Positions 47,992 through 57,006 of a DNA stretch of 64,000 bases are shown in pieces; within the stretch, counting starts at the first letter, position 1, and every line of letters starts with the position of its first letter. The DNA lies in the NCBI RefSeq assembly GCF_009649745.1, contig NZ_WJNG01000007.1, positions 1-64,000 on the forward strand. The letters are read 5' to 3'. The stretch is from Aquibacillus halophilus. GTDB lineage: Bacteria > Bacillota > Bacilli > Bacillales > Amphibacillaceae. The notes below the pieces were generated by a model. The model was not told the origin of the DNA. It made no database searches and saw only the letters and a list, made by a program, of their open reading frames with translations. The translations under genes were made by a program, and so were the position numbers.

Positions 47992-49194
47992 ATGCAGTAC
48001 GATCATATTTTAGTTCGCTATGGCGAGATAGGTTTAAAAGGAAAGAATAGAAAAATATTTCTTAACAGGTTACACGAGAATGTTCTTGATAAACTAAAAG
48101 AATTTTCTACAATAAGTATCAAGACAACAAGAGATCGAATGTATATTTTGTTGAATGGCGAAAATCCAGATCCAATCATAGCTATCTGTCAGACAATTTT
48201 TGGTATTCATAGTTTAAGTTTGGCAATTAAGGTTGATAATGATGAAACCAAAATCAAGGAAGCCACTTTATATGCATTAAAGGAAGCAACAGATGCAAAA
48301 ACATTTAAGATAACTGCAAAAAGAATTAATAAAGAATTTCCAATTCATTCGCAAGATATGAATCAAATTCTCGGTGGGTATTTACTTTCGAACACTGATG
48401 GGTTTACTGTTGATGTTCATAATCCTGATATAGAAATAAATGTGGAAACACGTAAGGAAGCTACTTATATCACTTCATTGAAAATCCCGTGTGCTGGCGG
48501 ATTACCGGTAGGAACAGCAGGAAAAACTCTTTTGCTATTATCTGGTGGAATTGACAGTCCTGTAGCTGGATATTTAACAATGAAACGTGGAGTTCAATTA
48601 GAAGTAATTCACTTTCATTCTCCACCATATACGAGTGATAGGGCTAAACAAAAAGTTATTGATTTAGCACACCAGTTAACGAGCTACGGTGGGAAAATTA
48701 AGGTTCATGTAGTCCCATTCACGAAATTGCAACAAAAAATATATCAGGACATTCCCCATGGTTATTCCATGACAGTAATGCGGAGAATGATGATGAAGAT
48801 AAGTGAAGCTGTCGCATTTAAAGAAGGGATTTTGTCATTAACTACTGGAGAGAGCCTTGGACAAGTAGCTAGTCAAACGATGGAAAGCATGAATGCCATC
48901 AATCAGGTAACGAACTATCCAATATTGCGTCCATTGATAACAATGGATAAAGAAGAAATTATCCAGATTTCGAAAAAAATAAATACGTATGACATTTCAA
49001 TAAGACCCTTTGAGGATTGTTGTACCATTTTTGTGCCAAGTTCACCTAAAACAAAACCAAAAAAGGATAAAGTTATTTATTTTGAAAGTTCCCTTAATTT
49101 TAATGAAGATTTAGAAGAAACAATTAATGGAATTGAAGTAATTGAAATTTCACATTCAACTAGCCATGAAGATGAATTTTCTGACCTCCTGTAA
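47992..49194 (+). CDS. thiI: tRNA 4-thiouridine synthase ThiI
   Basis: A 400-residue enzyme with an N-terminal ferredoxin-like and THUMP region (to about residue 165) and a PP-loop ATP pyrophosphatase domain (LLLLSGGIDSPVAGYLTMKRG, about 180-200). It adenylates U8 of tRNA for sulfur transfer. There is no C-terminal rhodanese domain, as in Bacillus, so sulfur should come directly from NifZ, encoded immediately upstream. GTAGG-type RBS sequence lies within the nifZ end. Confidence 0.93.
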   Translation: MQYDHILVRYGEIGLKGKNRKIFLNRLHENVLDKLKEFSTISIKTTRDRMYILLNGENPDPIIAICQTIFGIHSLSLAIKVDNDETKIKEATLYALKEATDAKTFKITAKRINKEFPIHSQDMNQILGGYLLSNTDGFTVDVHNPDIEINVETRKEATYITSLKIPCAGGLPVGTAGKTLLLLSGGIDSPVAGYLTMKRGVQLEVIHFHSPPYTSDRAKQKVIDLAHQLTSYGGKIKVHVVPFTKLQQKIYQDIPHGYSMTVMRRMMMKISEAVAFKEGILSLTTGESLGQVASQTMESMNAINQVTNYPILRPLITMDKEEIIQISKKINTYDISIRPFEDCCTIFVPSSPKTKPKKDKVIYFESSLNFNEDLEETINGIEVIEISHSTSHEDEFSDLL

Positions 49195-49230
49195 GTGGTT
49201 TTTTTTGAAACAACTTCCATTGTTTCTCAT

Positions 49231-49260
49231 GCATGTTTACCTTCCACTGTGAGCAAAATA
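49231..49260 (+). promoter_or_regulatory. Sigma-G-like promoter of the SASP gene
   Basis: GCATG (49231-49235), 18 bases, CAAAATA (49254-49260). This fits the forespore sigma-G pattern (GHATR, 16-18 bases, CATNHTA) with one mismatch in the -10, and lies at the right distance upstream of the SASP gene. Confidence 0.6.
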
Positions 49261-49290
49261 GAAATGTAGCAAACAGGAGGTGAAGATATC

Positions 49291-49503
49291 ATGGCGAATA
49301 ACAATAGCAATAACAGTAACCAACTTTTAGTACCTGGTGTAGACCAAGCGATTAACCAAATGAAAGTTGAAATTGCTCAAGAGTTTGGTGTTAACCTTGG
49401 AGCTGATACTACTTCTCGCGCTAACGGTTCTGTTGGTGGAGAAATCACTAAGCGTTTAGTTTCAATGGCTCAACAACAAATGAGTGGTGGCCAACAACAA
49501 TAA
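49291..49503 (+). CDS. Small acid-soluble spore protein, alpha/beta type
   Basis: A 70-residue DNA-coating protein of the dormant spore. The two conserved blocks are present: [19 protein letters not shown], which contains the GPR protease cut site after the Glu, and [20 protein letters not shown]. The N-terminus is Asn-rich and the C-terminus Gln-rich. The RBS AGGAGGTGA is very strong. A sigma-G-like promoter precedes it and a terminator follows. It directly confirms a spore-forming host. Confidence 0.95.
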   Translation: MANNNSNNSNQLLVPGVDQAINQMKVEIAQEFGVNLGADTTSRANGSVGGEITKRLVSMAQQQMSGGQQQ

Positions 49504-49519
49504 ATATAATGGCATATAT

Positions 49520-49553
49520 AAAGGGTAGTGTTATTGCACTACCCTTTTCTTTT
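49520..49553 (+). terminator. Terminator after the SASP gene
   Basis: Stem AAAGGGTAGTG / CACTACCCTTT, short loop, tail TCTTTTC. Confidence 0.87.
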
Positions 49554-49622
49554 CGTCTTGAATTTGGTATCTTATTGTAAATATAGTAGGAAATTGTATT
49601 TTTAAAAGAAAGGAACTTAGTG

Positions 49623-51215
49623 ATGGGAATTTTATGGTATGGAGGAAAGATTTACACAATGAAATCAGAGGAAGACCAAGTAGAAGCAGTTTTTACAAAT
49701 AAAGGATTTATTGTCGATACTGGGACCTTTGATGAATTAAATAATAAGTATCGAAATGACATAAATCAAATTACAGATTTACAAGGAAATGTTATGTATC
49801 CAGGTTTTGTTGATAGTCATTTACATATTATCGGACATGGGGAAAAACTTATCCGTTTAGATTTATCAATGATGACCTCTCCAGAGCAGGTTCTTGAATC
49901 TTTAAAAGAACGTGCGAAGCATTTAAGTGGGGATGAATGGTTGATTGGTGAAGGTTGGAATGAAAATCAATGGGAAGACCCTCGAATTATACATAAAAGT
50001 GAGCTAGATGAAATATGCCCTAATAATCCAATGATGCTTACACGGGTTTGTAGACATGCTGTATTAGCTAATTCTAAAGCAATTAATAGTGCGAATATTG
50101 ATCGACATACTGAGGATCCACAAGGTGGGAAAATAGTCCGTGATGACAACGGGGTAGCAATAGGTTATTTTCTTGACACTGCTCAAGAACTTATAAAAGA
50201 GGGAATTCCTGATGTTTCCGAACAATACTTAACGAGTGTAGTTAAAGCCTCAGTGGACGACTTACTTAGTAAGGGCTTAGTAGGAGGTCATAGTGAGGAT
50301 TTAAATTATTATGGCGGTTTCAAAAAAACACTAAATGCATTTACAAATGCGATAGATGGTGAGGATAGAAAATTTAGAACCAACTTATTAGTACATCATG
50401 AGGTACTTGATGATATGGAGAATGAGGGACTGAGCTATAATGAAGGGACAGACTTTATCCAACTAGGGGCTGTGAAAATCTTTTCTGATGGTGCGTTAGG
50501 AGGAAGAACTGCCTGGTTATCAGAGCCATATGAAGATGACCAAGACAACTATGGAATCGCGATTCATAATATAGAAAACCTAGAAGAATTAGTTAAGAAA
50601 GTTCGAGAAAAAGGCATGCCGATTGCTGTGCATGCAATTGGTGACCAAGCGGCATTGACTGTTGCTAAGTTGATTCAAAGATATCCACTACAAAATGGAC
50701 GTCGGGACCGAATCATCCATGCACAAATCGTTAATGAAGAACTTATCGAATTGTTAAAAACGATTGATGTCGTGTTGGATATACAGCCAACCTTTGTAGC
50801 TTCGGATTTTCCTTGGATTATTGAACGAATTGGGAGCAGAAGAGTTCGTTATGCGTATGCATGGAAGACATTGATAGAAAACGGAATACCGTGTGCTGGT
50901 GGTTCAGATGCACCGATTGAAGAAGTAAATCCTCTCCTTGGTATCGAGGCTGCGGTATTACGGAGATCTAATATTGATGGTGGTTACTATAATGAGACAG
51001 AACAACTAACTGTGTATGAAGCGGTATCTTTATATACAAAAGGAAGTGCTTACGTGATTTCTCATGAAAATGATCGAGGACAAATAGCTCCTGGTTTTAC
51101 TGCGGATTTTACAGTATTCAATCAAGATTTATTTACTATTGCTCCTGAAAAAATTACAACTTCAAAGGTTGAAATGACAATAATTAATGAACAGATTGTT
51201 TATCAAAAACAATAA
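49623..51215 (+). CDS. Amidohydrolase family protein (YtcJ-like)
   Basis: A 530-residue metal-dependent hydrolase of the amidohydrolase-3 group. Metal-binding motifs: PGFVDSHLHIIGHG (HxH, about residues 61-74), FSDGALGGRTAWL, AVHAIGDQAA, and GGSDAPIEEVNPLLGIEAAV near the C-terminus. The substrate is not predictable. B. subtilis YtcJ is the nearest named relative I recall. AAAGGA lies about eight bases before the ATG at 49623; a GTG directly before it is in frame. It converges with the NAD kinase gene. Confidence 0.87.
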   Translation: MGILWYGGKIYTMKSEEDQVEAVFTNKGFIVDTGTFDELNNKYRNDINQITDLQGNVMYPGFVDSHLHIIGHGEKLIRLDLSMMTSPEQVLESLKERAKHLSGDEWLIGEGWNENQWEDPRIIHKSELDEICPNNPMMLTRVCRHAVLANSKAINSANIDRHTEDPQGGKIVRDDNGVAIGYFLDTAQELIKEGIPDVSEQYLTSVVKASVDDLLSKGLVGGHSEDLNYYGGFKKTLNAFTNAIDGEDRKFRTNLLVHHEVLDDMENEGLSYNEGTDFIQLGAVKIFSDGALGGRTAWLSEPYEDDQDNYGIAIHNIENLEELVKKVREKGMPIAVHAIGDQAALTVAKLIQRYPLQNGRRDRIIHAQIVNEELIELLKTIDVVLDIQPTFVASDFPWIIERIGSRRVRYAYAWKTLIENGIPCAGGSDAPIEEVNPLLGIEAAVLRRSNIDGGYYNETEQLTVYEAVSLYTKGSAYVISHENDRGQIAPGFTADFTVFNQDLFTIAPEKITTSKVEMTIINEQIVYQKQ

Positions 51216-51257
51216 AAAGTCAACATCGTGGCAGGTTTGCTGTGATGTTGACTTTTT
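51214..51257. terminator. Bidirectional terminator between the amidohydrolase and NAD kinase genes
   Basis: Stem AAAAAGTCAACATC / GATGTTGACTTTTT with a 16-base loop. Confidence 0.9.
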
Positions 51258-51310
51258 GGTTTGTTACTTCGTATAGAGATCTAAAATCGATTTATATCTA
51301 AGGTTGATTT

Positions 51311-52111
51311 TTATAAAAATGTACGTTTTACTCGGTCCCAATAGGAATTGTTTTTAAGTTTGACGGTCTTAACAATCTTATCACTCAAAGTTATAGTAAG
51401 ATCTTTTATGTTTCTAATGGAATACGCCTCGTTATCTAGTCCGACAATTGGATAGTCGTTTCCATCTTGAAGAACTTCGAGTTTAAGCTTGCGTTCTTTG
51501 TCTAAAACAAAAGAAGAACCTAATGTTCTGTATCTATTGTTATTTATAGATGCGATTTCAGATATCTGAAAACAAGGGATTTTAGGATCAATGACCGCTC
51601 CATGTGTAGATTTATTATACCCGGTACTGCCTGTTGGTGTTGCTACAATTAACCCATCTCCACGGAACCTCTCAAAGTGATTATCATCTATAAATACATC
51701 AATCACTATAGTTTTGATTATAGTTGACCTAATACTCGCTTCATTTAAGCATTGAAAGGTTGCTTCTCCATTTATATTTACATCGATTATAGGGAAGCGC
51801 CTAACTTCCAACTCTTCACTCATGATTGCATTTACCATTTCATCATAATTATCTAAGCTAAAGTCACAGTATAGTCCAGCCTCATTTGATCTGGAAATTC
51901 CCATATACAAGCAATCTTGTCGAAACCCGGTTTTACGAACGACTTGAAGGAAATTTCCATCTCCACCAACACTTATAATGATATTAGCTTCTTTTGGGTC
52001 TTCTACAAGGTTAAACCTATTTTTTTTGGCCAGCTCAAACAATGGTTTTAGTTGGCTTTCTAGTTCATCTTCTTGTGGATAGTAAAAAAATAAATTTCTG
52101 CGATTATCCAT
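51311..52111 (-). CDS. nadK: NAD kinase (second Bacillus type, PpnKB/YtdI)
   Basis: A 266-residue cytosolic enzyme that phosphorylates NAD to NADP. Motifs: IISVGGDGNFLQVVR (GGDG, residue about 49-52), LNEASIRS (NE of the substrate site) and the glycine-rich RFRGDGLIVATPTGSTGYNKS. Bacilli usually carry two paralogues; the neighbours ytfI and gerW point to the YtdI type. It is divergent from ytfI, with 142 bases for both promoters. Confidence 0.92.
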   Translation of the reverse strand: MDNRRNLFFYYPQEDELESQLKPLFELAKKNRFNLVEDPKEANIIISVGGDGNFLQVVRKTGFRQDCLYMGISRSNEAGLYCDFSLDNYDEMVNAIMSEELEVRRFPIIDVNINGEATFQCLNEASIRSTIIKTIVIDVFIDDNHFERFRGDGLIVATPTGSTGYNKSTHGAVIDPKIPCFQISEIASINNNRYRTLGSSFVLDKERKLKLEVLQDGNDYPIVGLDNEAYSIRNIKDLTITLSDKIVKTVKLKNNSYWDRVKRTFL

Positions 52112-52253
52112 TCTATACTCCTCCTAATCAGTTAACTCATTACACTTTTATGTTACCATCATTTAACTAAGAATCCTAATAAGATTACATTTGAATTGGA
52201 AAGGTTTATTTTACTAATTTTTTGAAAATAATGAATGTATTGGAGGTGTAATC

Positions 52254-52904
52254 ATGGTATGGGTTTATTTATTATTGGGATTGTTCCTATTAGTTATATT
52301 AAGTCTTTTTATCCGTATCTATACAACCATTTCGTATATTCATAAAGGTGAGATTGATGTTATAAAACTTGAAATGAAAATGTTAGGTGTAAAATTCCTT
52401 AATAGGGAATTTTCAGTGTTTGAAGATGAAACGAATTTTACCGAAAAGCAGGAAAGCCTTTCGACTAGAAAAGAAAAAGACTCACATACTAATGAAAAGA
52501 TTACTCCAAATGAATTGCTGAATAAGTTGAGAATTATAAAGTCAGCTATCCAACATATTTTGGATTTTAAACCAAAAGCGTTAAAATTTATAGCTAAAAT
52601 ATCAGTCCATCAACTTGACTGGGATACAAAGGTTGGAACAGGTGACGCAAGTAATACTGGATTACTAACTGGAGGTATTTGGGCAGTAAAAGGTGGAATC
52701 GTAGGATTGATGGTTAATCATATGCGTTTTATAACAAAACCTAACGTACTAGTGACGCCGTATTTTCAGCATAGGCTAGTACATACCGAGGTAGAATGTA
52801 TCTTATCGGTTAGATTAGGACAAACTATTTACGCAATCATTCAAATGATAAAGCATTTTCAGGGAGATTTACATAGCTGGACGAGTAAGGCAGCTCAATC
52901 TTAG
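52254..52904 (+). CDS. ytfI: DUF2953 protein YtfI
   Basis: A 216-residue protein of the YtfI/DUF2953 family. An N-terminal membrane segment is at about residues 3-24. A charged linker (Lys, Glu, Ser, Thr) occupies about 55-85. The conserved part is HQLDWDTKVGTGDASNTGLLTGGIWAVKGG (about 123-152) and a second hydrophobic stretch follows. In B. subtilis it is paired with gerW in sporulating cells. GGAGGTG precedes the ATG. gerW starts 15 bases after the stop. Confidence 0.88.
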   Translation: MVWVYLLLGLFLLVILSLFIRIYTTISYIHKGEIDVIKLEMKMLGVKFLNREFSVFEDETNFTEKQESLSTRKEKDSHTNEKITPNELLNKLRIIKSAIQHILDFKPKALKFIAKISVHQLDWDTKVGTGDASNTGLLTGGIWAVKGGIVGLMVNHMRFITKPNVLVTPYFQHRLVHTEVECILSVRLGQTIYAIIQMIKHFQGDLHSWTSKAAQS

Positions 52905-52919
52905 AAGGAGGATATAAAA

Positions 52920-53369
52920 ATGAGTGAACAACAACATCCTATAGAAGGTTTAATGACTTCTGCAATGGAAAATTTAAAAGCAATGGTCGATGTTAATACA
53001 ATAATTGGGGATCCAATAGAGTCTCCGGATGGTAGTGTTATTATAACTGTTTCTAAAGTTGGCTTTGGATTTGCTGCAGGTGGAAGTGATTTTTACAATA
53101 AACAATCAGGAAGTAAGGACGGTCAATCAGAGACTTTACCCTTTGGAGGCGGAAGTGGTGGAGGAGTCTCCATCACCCCAATTGCATTTCTTATAGTTAA
53201 CAGTAAGGGTGTGCAAATGATTCATTTGGATGAAAACACTCACTTATATGAAAAGATGATTGATTTGGCACCACAGGCTATTGAAAAGATACAATCAATA
53301 CTTAAAAATAGTAAGCAAGAAGGTAAGAATCAAGAAACTAAAGATAAAGATAAGGACGACAAGTCTTAA
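52920..53369 (+). CDS. gerW: Spore germination protein GerW (YtfJ)
   Basis: A 149-residue YtfJ/GerW-family protein required for normal L-alanine germination in B. subtilis spores. Conserved parts: HPIEGLMTSAMENLKAMVDVNTIIGDPI at the start, SKVGFGFAAGGSDF, and a Gly-rich GGGSGGGVSITPIAFLIV segment (about 77-97). It ends in a Lys/Asp-rich tail. AGAAGGAGG precedes the ATG. It is the last gene of the ytfI-gerW pair, ahead of a terminator. Confidence 0.92.
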   Translation: MSEQQHPIEGLMTSAMENLKAMVDVNTIIGDPIESPDGSVIITVSKVGFGFAAGGSDFYNKQSGSKDGQSETLPFGGGSGGGVSITPIAFLIVNSKGVQMIHLDENTHLYEKMIDLAPQAIEKIQSILKNSKQEGKNQETKDKDKDDKS

Positions 53370-53392
53370 GAAGTATCATTAGACATTAGATT

Positions 53393-53428
53393 AGACTGCC
53401 TTCATAATAAAGGAAGGCAGTCTTTCTG
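53393..53428 (+). terminator. Terminator after gerW
   Basis: Stem AGACTGCCTTC / GAAGGCAGTCT with an 8-base loop and TTTC tail. Confidence 0.87.
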
Positions 53429-53480
53429 ATTCTGATCGGATGTACAGATCCATTTTTAAATTTAATAGGAGGATGATAAA

Positions 53481-53984
53481 ATGGCAGAGGTAACATTTAA
53501 GGGTACTCCAATGACATTAGTAGGTAAAGAAGTAAAAATTGGTGATACAGCACCGGATTTTACTGTGCTAGATAATAGCCTGCAACAAGTAAAACTTAAT
53601 GACTTCAAAGGAAAAGTGAAAATTATTAGTATTGTTCCGTCCGTTGACACTGGTGTTTGCTCTGAGCAAACCAAACGTTTTAGTGAAGAGGCTGAAAAAC
53701 TGCCAGATGTAAAAGTGTTTACTATAAGTATGGATCTACCATTTGCACAAAAAAGATGGAAAAGCGAAAATGGGATTGACCAAATTGATATATTCTCAGA
53801 TCACCGAGATGCAAATTTTGGAACGAATTATGGCGTGTTAATGCAAGAATTACGGTTACTTGCTAGGTCAGTATTCATAATAGATGAGGAAGGAACTGTG
53901 AGGTACACAGAATATGTTAGTGAAGGTACCAATCACCCTAACTATGAAAAGGCGATAGAAGCGGTTCAAAAAATTACTAGTTAA
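53481..53984 (+). CDS. tpx: Thiol peroxidase Tpx, resolving Cys missing
   Basis: A 167-residue atypical peroxiredoxin of the Tpx family that detoxifies hydroperoxides in the cytosol. The peroxidatic site PSVDTGVCSEQT (Cys60) is intact and the rest is typical (YVSEGTNHPNYEKAIEA). Tpx normally has a resolving Cys in RWC or RFC about 34 residues on. Here the codons read Arg-Trp-Lys (Lys94), and Cys60 is the only cysteine. It should therefore act as a 1-Cys enzyme reduced by an external thiol. AGGAGG precedes the ATG; a terminator follows. Confidence 0.93.
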   Translation: MAEVTFKGTPMTLVGKEVKIGDTAPDFTVLDNSLQQVKLNDFKGKVKIISIVPSVDTGVCSEQTKRFSEEAEKLPDVKVFTISMDLPFAQKRWKSENGIDQIDIFSDHRDANFGTNYGVLMQELRLLARSVFIIDEEGTVRYTEYVSEGTNHPNYEKAIEAVQKITS

Positions 53985-54061
53985 ATCAGTCTTAATTAAG
54001 TTGATTTTTTCAATTAACAATCAGTGAATGATGAGATAATTTATTATCTAATTTCTAGAAG

Positions 54062-54098
54062 AAAACCCGGCAATGGAATGCTATGGCCGGGTTTTGAT
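54062..54098 (+). terminator. Terminator after tpx
   Basis: Stem AAAACCCGGC / GCCGGGTTTT with a 14-base loop. Confidence 0.87.
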
Positions 54099-54255
54099 TT
54101 GATTAAATTAAAGTATTAGAATGTATGTATTTTTTTTATAGGCTGTTTTCTAAAGAATCTTCATCTTCTTGAACACACGCTATCGAAGCCACGAAACTAT
54201 ACTAGATTTCGGTTTTTATCCATCTTCCTTTCATTATTGTTACATATAGAATGGT

Positions 54256-54441
54256 GATTGGAGCGGAGGGCAGTCGACTCCAGCGGGAAAAGCGACGGCT
54301 GAAAATCCCGCAGGACTTGAATTAACTTCCTGAATCAACACCGCACGCAGAAAAAGTGCTTTCCTTTTTCAAGGAAGTGGTTTTCTTCCGAGGAAGTTGA
54401 AGCGTTGCCCGCGGAAAGCGACTGCCCGGAGCGCAAATCAA
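54256..54441. repeat. Dispersed palindromic repeat, complete copy
   Basis: A GC-rich block of about 186 bases in an AT-rich gap (53985-54562). Its ends are imperfect inverted repeats: GATTGGAGCGGAGGGCAGTCGACTCC on the left (split here at 54256-54281), against the reverse complement of the right end, GATTTGCGCTCCGGGCAGTCGCTTTCC. Internal GGAAGT/ACTTCC segments add nested pairing. It has no coding frame. The right end recurs at 10218-10280. Similar GGGCAGTCG-type blocks are common in intergenic DNA of Bacillaceae, as I recall. It may be a small non-autonomous mobile element. Confidence 0.8.
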
Positions 54442-54562
54442 TAAGTAGTTACGCTGCATTTTATATCAACTGCGAATAGTAAGAACAACAAAACTTACAA
54501 AAAAAGCCTTTTTATAATACATATAAAACTTAAGTTGCGAAGGCGTGAATGGAGGAACAATC

Positions 54563-55549
54563 TTGGAACAAACTAAAGTAGAAAATACGTTTCAATGGAT
54601 AGATAATATTTCTGAATTAATTCAAAAACAGATGAACCTTACGTACATCGACAGTCTTGTAATGGCTTTGGATTTTTTATTTACCAAAGAAACTAATGAT
54701 GAAATGAACGATCTTTTGAAACAAAAGTTAGAAAAAGAAATAAAAAAGATAGATCTCAACACTATTGAAAAAGAAGAGTTAAGAAAGTCACTTCAACTTG
54801 CAATTTTAAAAGGAATGAAAGGGTTCACTCAACAACAGCATTTGATTACTCCTGATACAGTCGCTATTTTTATTGGCTATTTAGTTCGGAAACTGATTGG
54901 TATGAAGGAACAGATAAGAATATTTGATCCAGCTTCTGGGGCGGGTAATCTATTAACAGCTGTTACAAATCAATTAGAACAAGAGGTAAAGAGCTACGGT
55001 AGTGAGGTAGATTCAACATTAATCCAATTAGCGTTGTTAAGTGCTAATCTTCAAAAAACTGAGATAGAATATTTTCATCAAGATAGCTTACGTCCATTTT
55101 TATTGGAGCCGGTTGATTTAGTGATTTCAGATTTACCTGTTGGCTATTATCCAGATGATGTACAAGCTGGTAGCTTCGAATTGAGGGCGGATGAAGGACA
55201 TTCTTTTTCGCACCATCTTTTCATAGAACAAAGCCTTAATTATGTGAAAAAAGGTGGATATCTTATATTTGTAATTCCAAACTTCCTATTTGATAGTGAT
55301 CAAGCAGATAAACTAAACACTTTTATTCATAAACATGCACATATTGTGGGAATGTTACAATTGCCATTTAGTATTTTTAAATCCGAAACCAATGCGAAGA
55401 GTATCTTAATTCTGCAAAAGAAAGGTCCAGAAACTAAGGCACCAAAACAAACCTTATTAGCTGAATTACCTTCGTTCAAAAATGCAAAAGCAATGAACAA
55501 CATGGTTGAGCAAGTGAATCAATGGTTTAGAAATGAAGGTTTTGAATAG
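54563..55549 (+). CDS. ytxK: Class I SAM-dependent methyltransferase YtxK
   Basis: A 328-residue protein related to N6-adenine DNA methyltransferases of type I systems. The SAM motif is IRIFDPASGAGNLLTAV (about residues 119-135). The catalytic NPPY-like position reads SDLPVGYYPDD, a DLPxGYY variant, so DNA methylation is uncertain. No restriction or specificity gene is near. GGAGGA lies six bases before the TTG at 54563, which I prefer over the GTG at 54545. ytxK-ackA is a conserved Bacillus pair. Confidence 0.87.
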   Translation: MEQTKVENTFQWIDNISELIQKQMNLTYIDSLVMALDFLFTKETNDEMNDLLKQKLEKEIKKIDLNTIEKEELRKSLQLAILKGMKGFTQQQHLITPDTVAIFIGYLVRKLIGMKEQIRIFDPASGAGNLLTAVTNQLEQEVKSYGSEVDSTLIQLALLSANLQKTEIEYFHQDSLRPFLLEPVDLVISDLPVGYYPDDVQAGSFELRADEGHSFSHHLFIEQSLNYVKKGGYLIFVIPNFLFDSDQADKLNTFIHKHAHIVGMLQLPFSIFKSETNAKSILILQKKGPETKAPKQTLLAELPSFKNAKAMNNMVEQVNQWFRNEGFE

Positions 55550-55571
55550 TTAAAAAATTACAATTTTGTGT

Positions 55572-55629
55572 CGCAAACGCTGTCATTTAAGGCTTTGTAT
55601 TGCAAACATATTGAACCGATTGTTAAAAT
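55572..55629 (+). promoter_or_regulatory. ackA promoter with upstream cre box
   Basis: TTGCAA (55600-55605), 18 bases, TAAAAT (55624-55629) form a promoter. CGCAAACGCTGTCA at 55572-55585 resembles the cre consensus with two mismatches and is centred about 57 bases before the predicted start. In B. subtilis CcpA activates ackA from a cre at about that distance. Confidence 0.6.
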
Positions 55630-55674
55630 GGAGTGGGAACAAATCAAACCTATATACGAAAGGGTTGAATAATT

Positions 55675-56877
55675 TTGAGCAATATTTTGGCAATTAATGC
55701 TGGTAGTTCTTCATTAAAGTTTCAATTGATAGAAATGCCGGAAGAGATAGTTTTAGCAAAAGGAATAGTTGAACGTATAGGATTAAACGATTCTATTTTT
55801 ACTTTTGAGGTTAACGATGATAAAGATAAAATTGTAAAAGATATCGATGACCACGAAGAAGCAGTAAAAATGTTACTCAATAAACTTACATCATCAGGAG
55901 TAATAAAGTCCTTAAATGAAATTGATGGTGTCGGTCATCGAGTTGTTCATGGTGGAGAACGTTTTAGCGACTCTGTACGTATCACTGAAGAAGTAATAAA
56001 AGAAATTGAAGATGTATCTGAGTTGGCCCCTCTTCATAACCCTGCTAATTTAACAGGTATTCGGGCTTTCAAAGAAATTTTACCTGAGGTACCTTCAGTA
56101 GCAGTATTCGATACAGCATTTCACCAAACCATGCCAGAACAATCATACTTATACAGTCTACCCTACGAGTACTATGAGAAATATGGAATAAGAAAATATG
56201 GCTTCCATGGCACATCACACAAGTATGTTTCAGAGAGAGCATCAGAACTTTTAGGAATTCCAGGAGATCAATTAAGACTGTTGTCATGCCATTTAGGTAA
56301 TGGTGCAAGTATAGCAGCAATCGAGAATGGTAAATCAATTGATACCTCTATGGGGTTTACACCACTTGCTGGTGTTACAATGGGAACAAGATCAGGTAAT
56401 ATTGATCCAGCCCTAATTCCTTATATTATGGATAAGACCGGTAAAACAGCCGGTGAAGTGATGAATGTTTTGAATAAGGAAAGTGGAATGTTAGCTCTTT
56501 CGGGTTTTTCAAGTGATTTAAGAGATATTGAAGAGAAAGCTAGTAGCGGAGATCACCGTGCCGAACTTGCTTTAGAAGTTTTTGCTGAAAAAATCCATAA
56601 ATACATCGGTTCTTATGCAGCAAAGATGCACGGAGTAGATGCTATTATTTTTACAGCTGGTGTTGGCGAAAACAGTGTTACAATACGTGAAAGAATTTTA
56701 GAAGGGCTTGAATTTATGGGGGTTTATTGGGATAAGGCACTCAATCAAATTCGTGGAAAAGAGACGTTTATAAATTTTCCACATTCACCTGTCAAGGTTA
56801 TTGTTATCCCAACAAATGAAGAAGTAATGATTGCTAGGGATACAGTAAGATTAAGCCAAACTGAATATAGTAAATAA
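55675..56877 (+). CDS. ackA: Acetate kinase
   Basis: A 400-residue enzyme that converts acetyl phosphate and ADP to acetate and ATP, the overflow route of carbon metabolism. Signatures: [16 protein letters not shown] at the N-terminus, [57 protein letters not shown] and FTAGVGENS. It starts at TTG; GAAAGGG lies 11 bases upstream. It is followed by its own terminator. Regulation by CcpA is suggested by the upstream cre-like box. Confidence 0.95.
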   Translation: MSNILAINAGSSSLKFQLIEMPEEIVLAKGIVERIGLNDSIFTFEVNDDKDKIVKDIDDHEEAVKMLLNKLTSSGVIKSLNEIDGVGHRVVHGGERFSDSVRITEEVIKEIEDVSELAPLHNPANLTGIRAFKEILPEVPSVAVFDTAFHQTMPEQSYLYSLPYEYYEKYGIRKYGFHGTSHKYVSERASELLGIPGDQLRLLSCHLGNGASIAAIENGKSIDTSMGFTPLAGVTMGTRSGNIDPALIPYIMDKTGKTAGEVMNVLNKESGMLALSGFSSDLRDIEEKASSGDHRAELALEVFAEKIHKYIGSYAAKMHGVDAIIFTAGVGENSVTIRERILEGLEFMGVYWDKALNQIRGKETFINFPHSPVKVIVIPTNEEVMIARDTVRLSQTEYSK

Positions 56878-56881
56878 TAAG

Positions 56882-56921
56882 AGTAGTTTGGCTTATCCTA
56901 TTAAGTCAGGCTACTTTTTAC
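56882..56921 (+). terminator. Terminator after ackA
   Basis: AGTAGTTTGGCT pairs with AGTCAGGCTACT over 12 positions (three G-U pairs), followed by a T-run. Confidence 0.8.
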
Positions 56922-56947
56922 TTTATCTTTAATAACCGAAAGAACAA

Positions 56948-56979
56948 AAAAGTGGGCCGTATTCTTACGCCCCACTATA
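56948..56979 (-). terminator. Terminator after the universal stress protein gene
   Basis: On the minus strand AGTGGGGCGT / ACGGCCCACT (one mismatch) with a T-run of six. Confidence 0.82.
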
Positions 56980-57006
56980 TAAATTTAATTTTTCATTTAG
57001 GGTTTA

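Noticed and set aside
54160-54255. Sequence left of the palindromic element, checked for insertion-sequence or transposase traces
   Set aside because: No transposase-like frame and no matching sequence near the other repeat copy.
54563-55549. YtxK considered as part of a restriction-modification or defence island
   Set aside because: No endonuclease, specificity subunit or other defence gene is near, and the gene sits in conserved housekeeping order before ackA.
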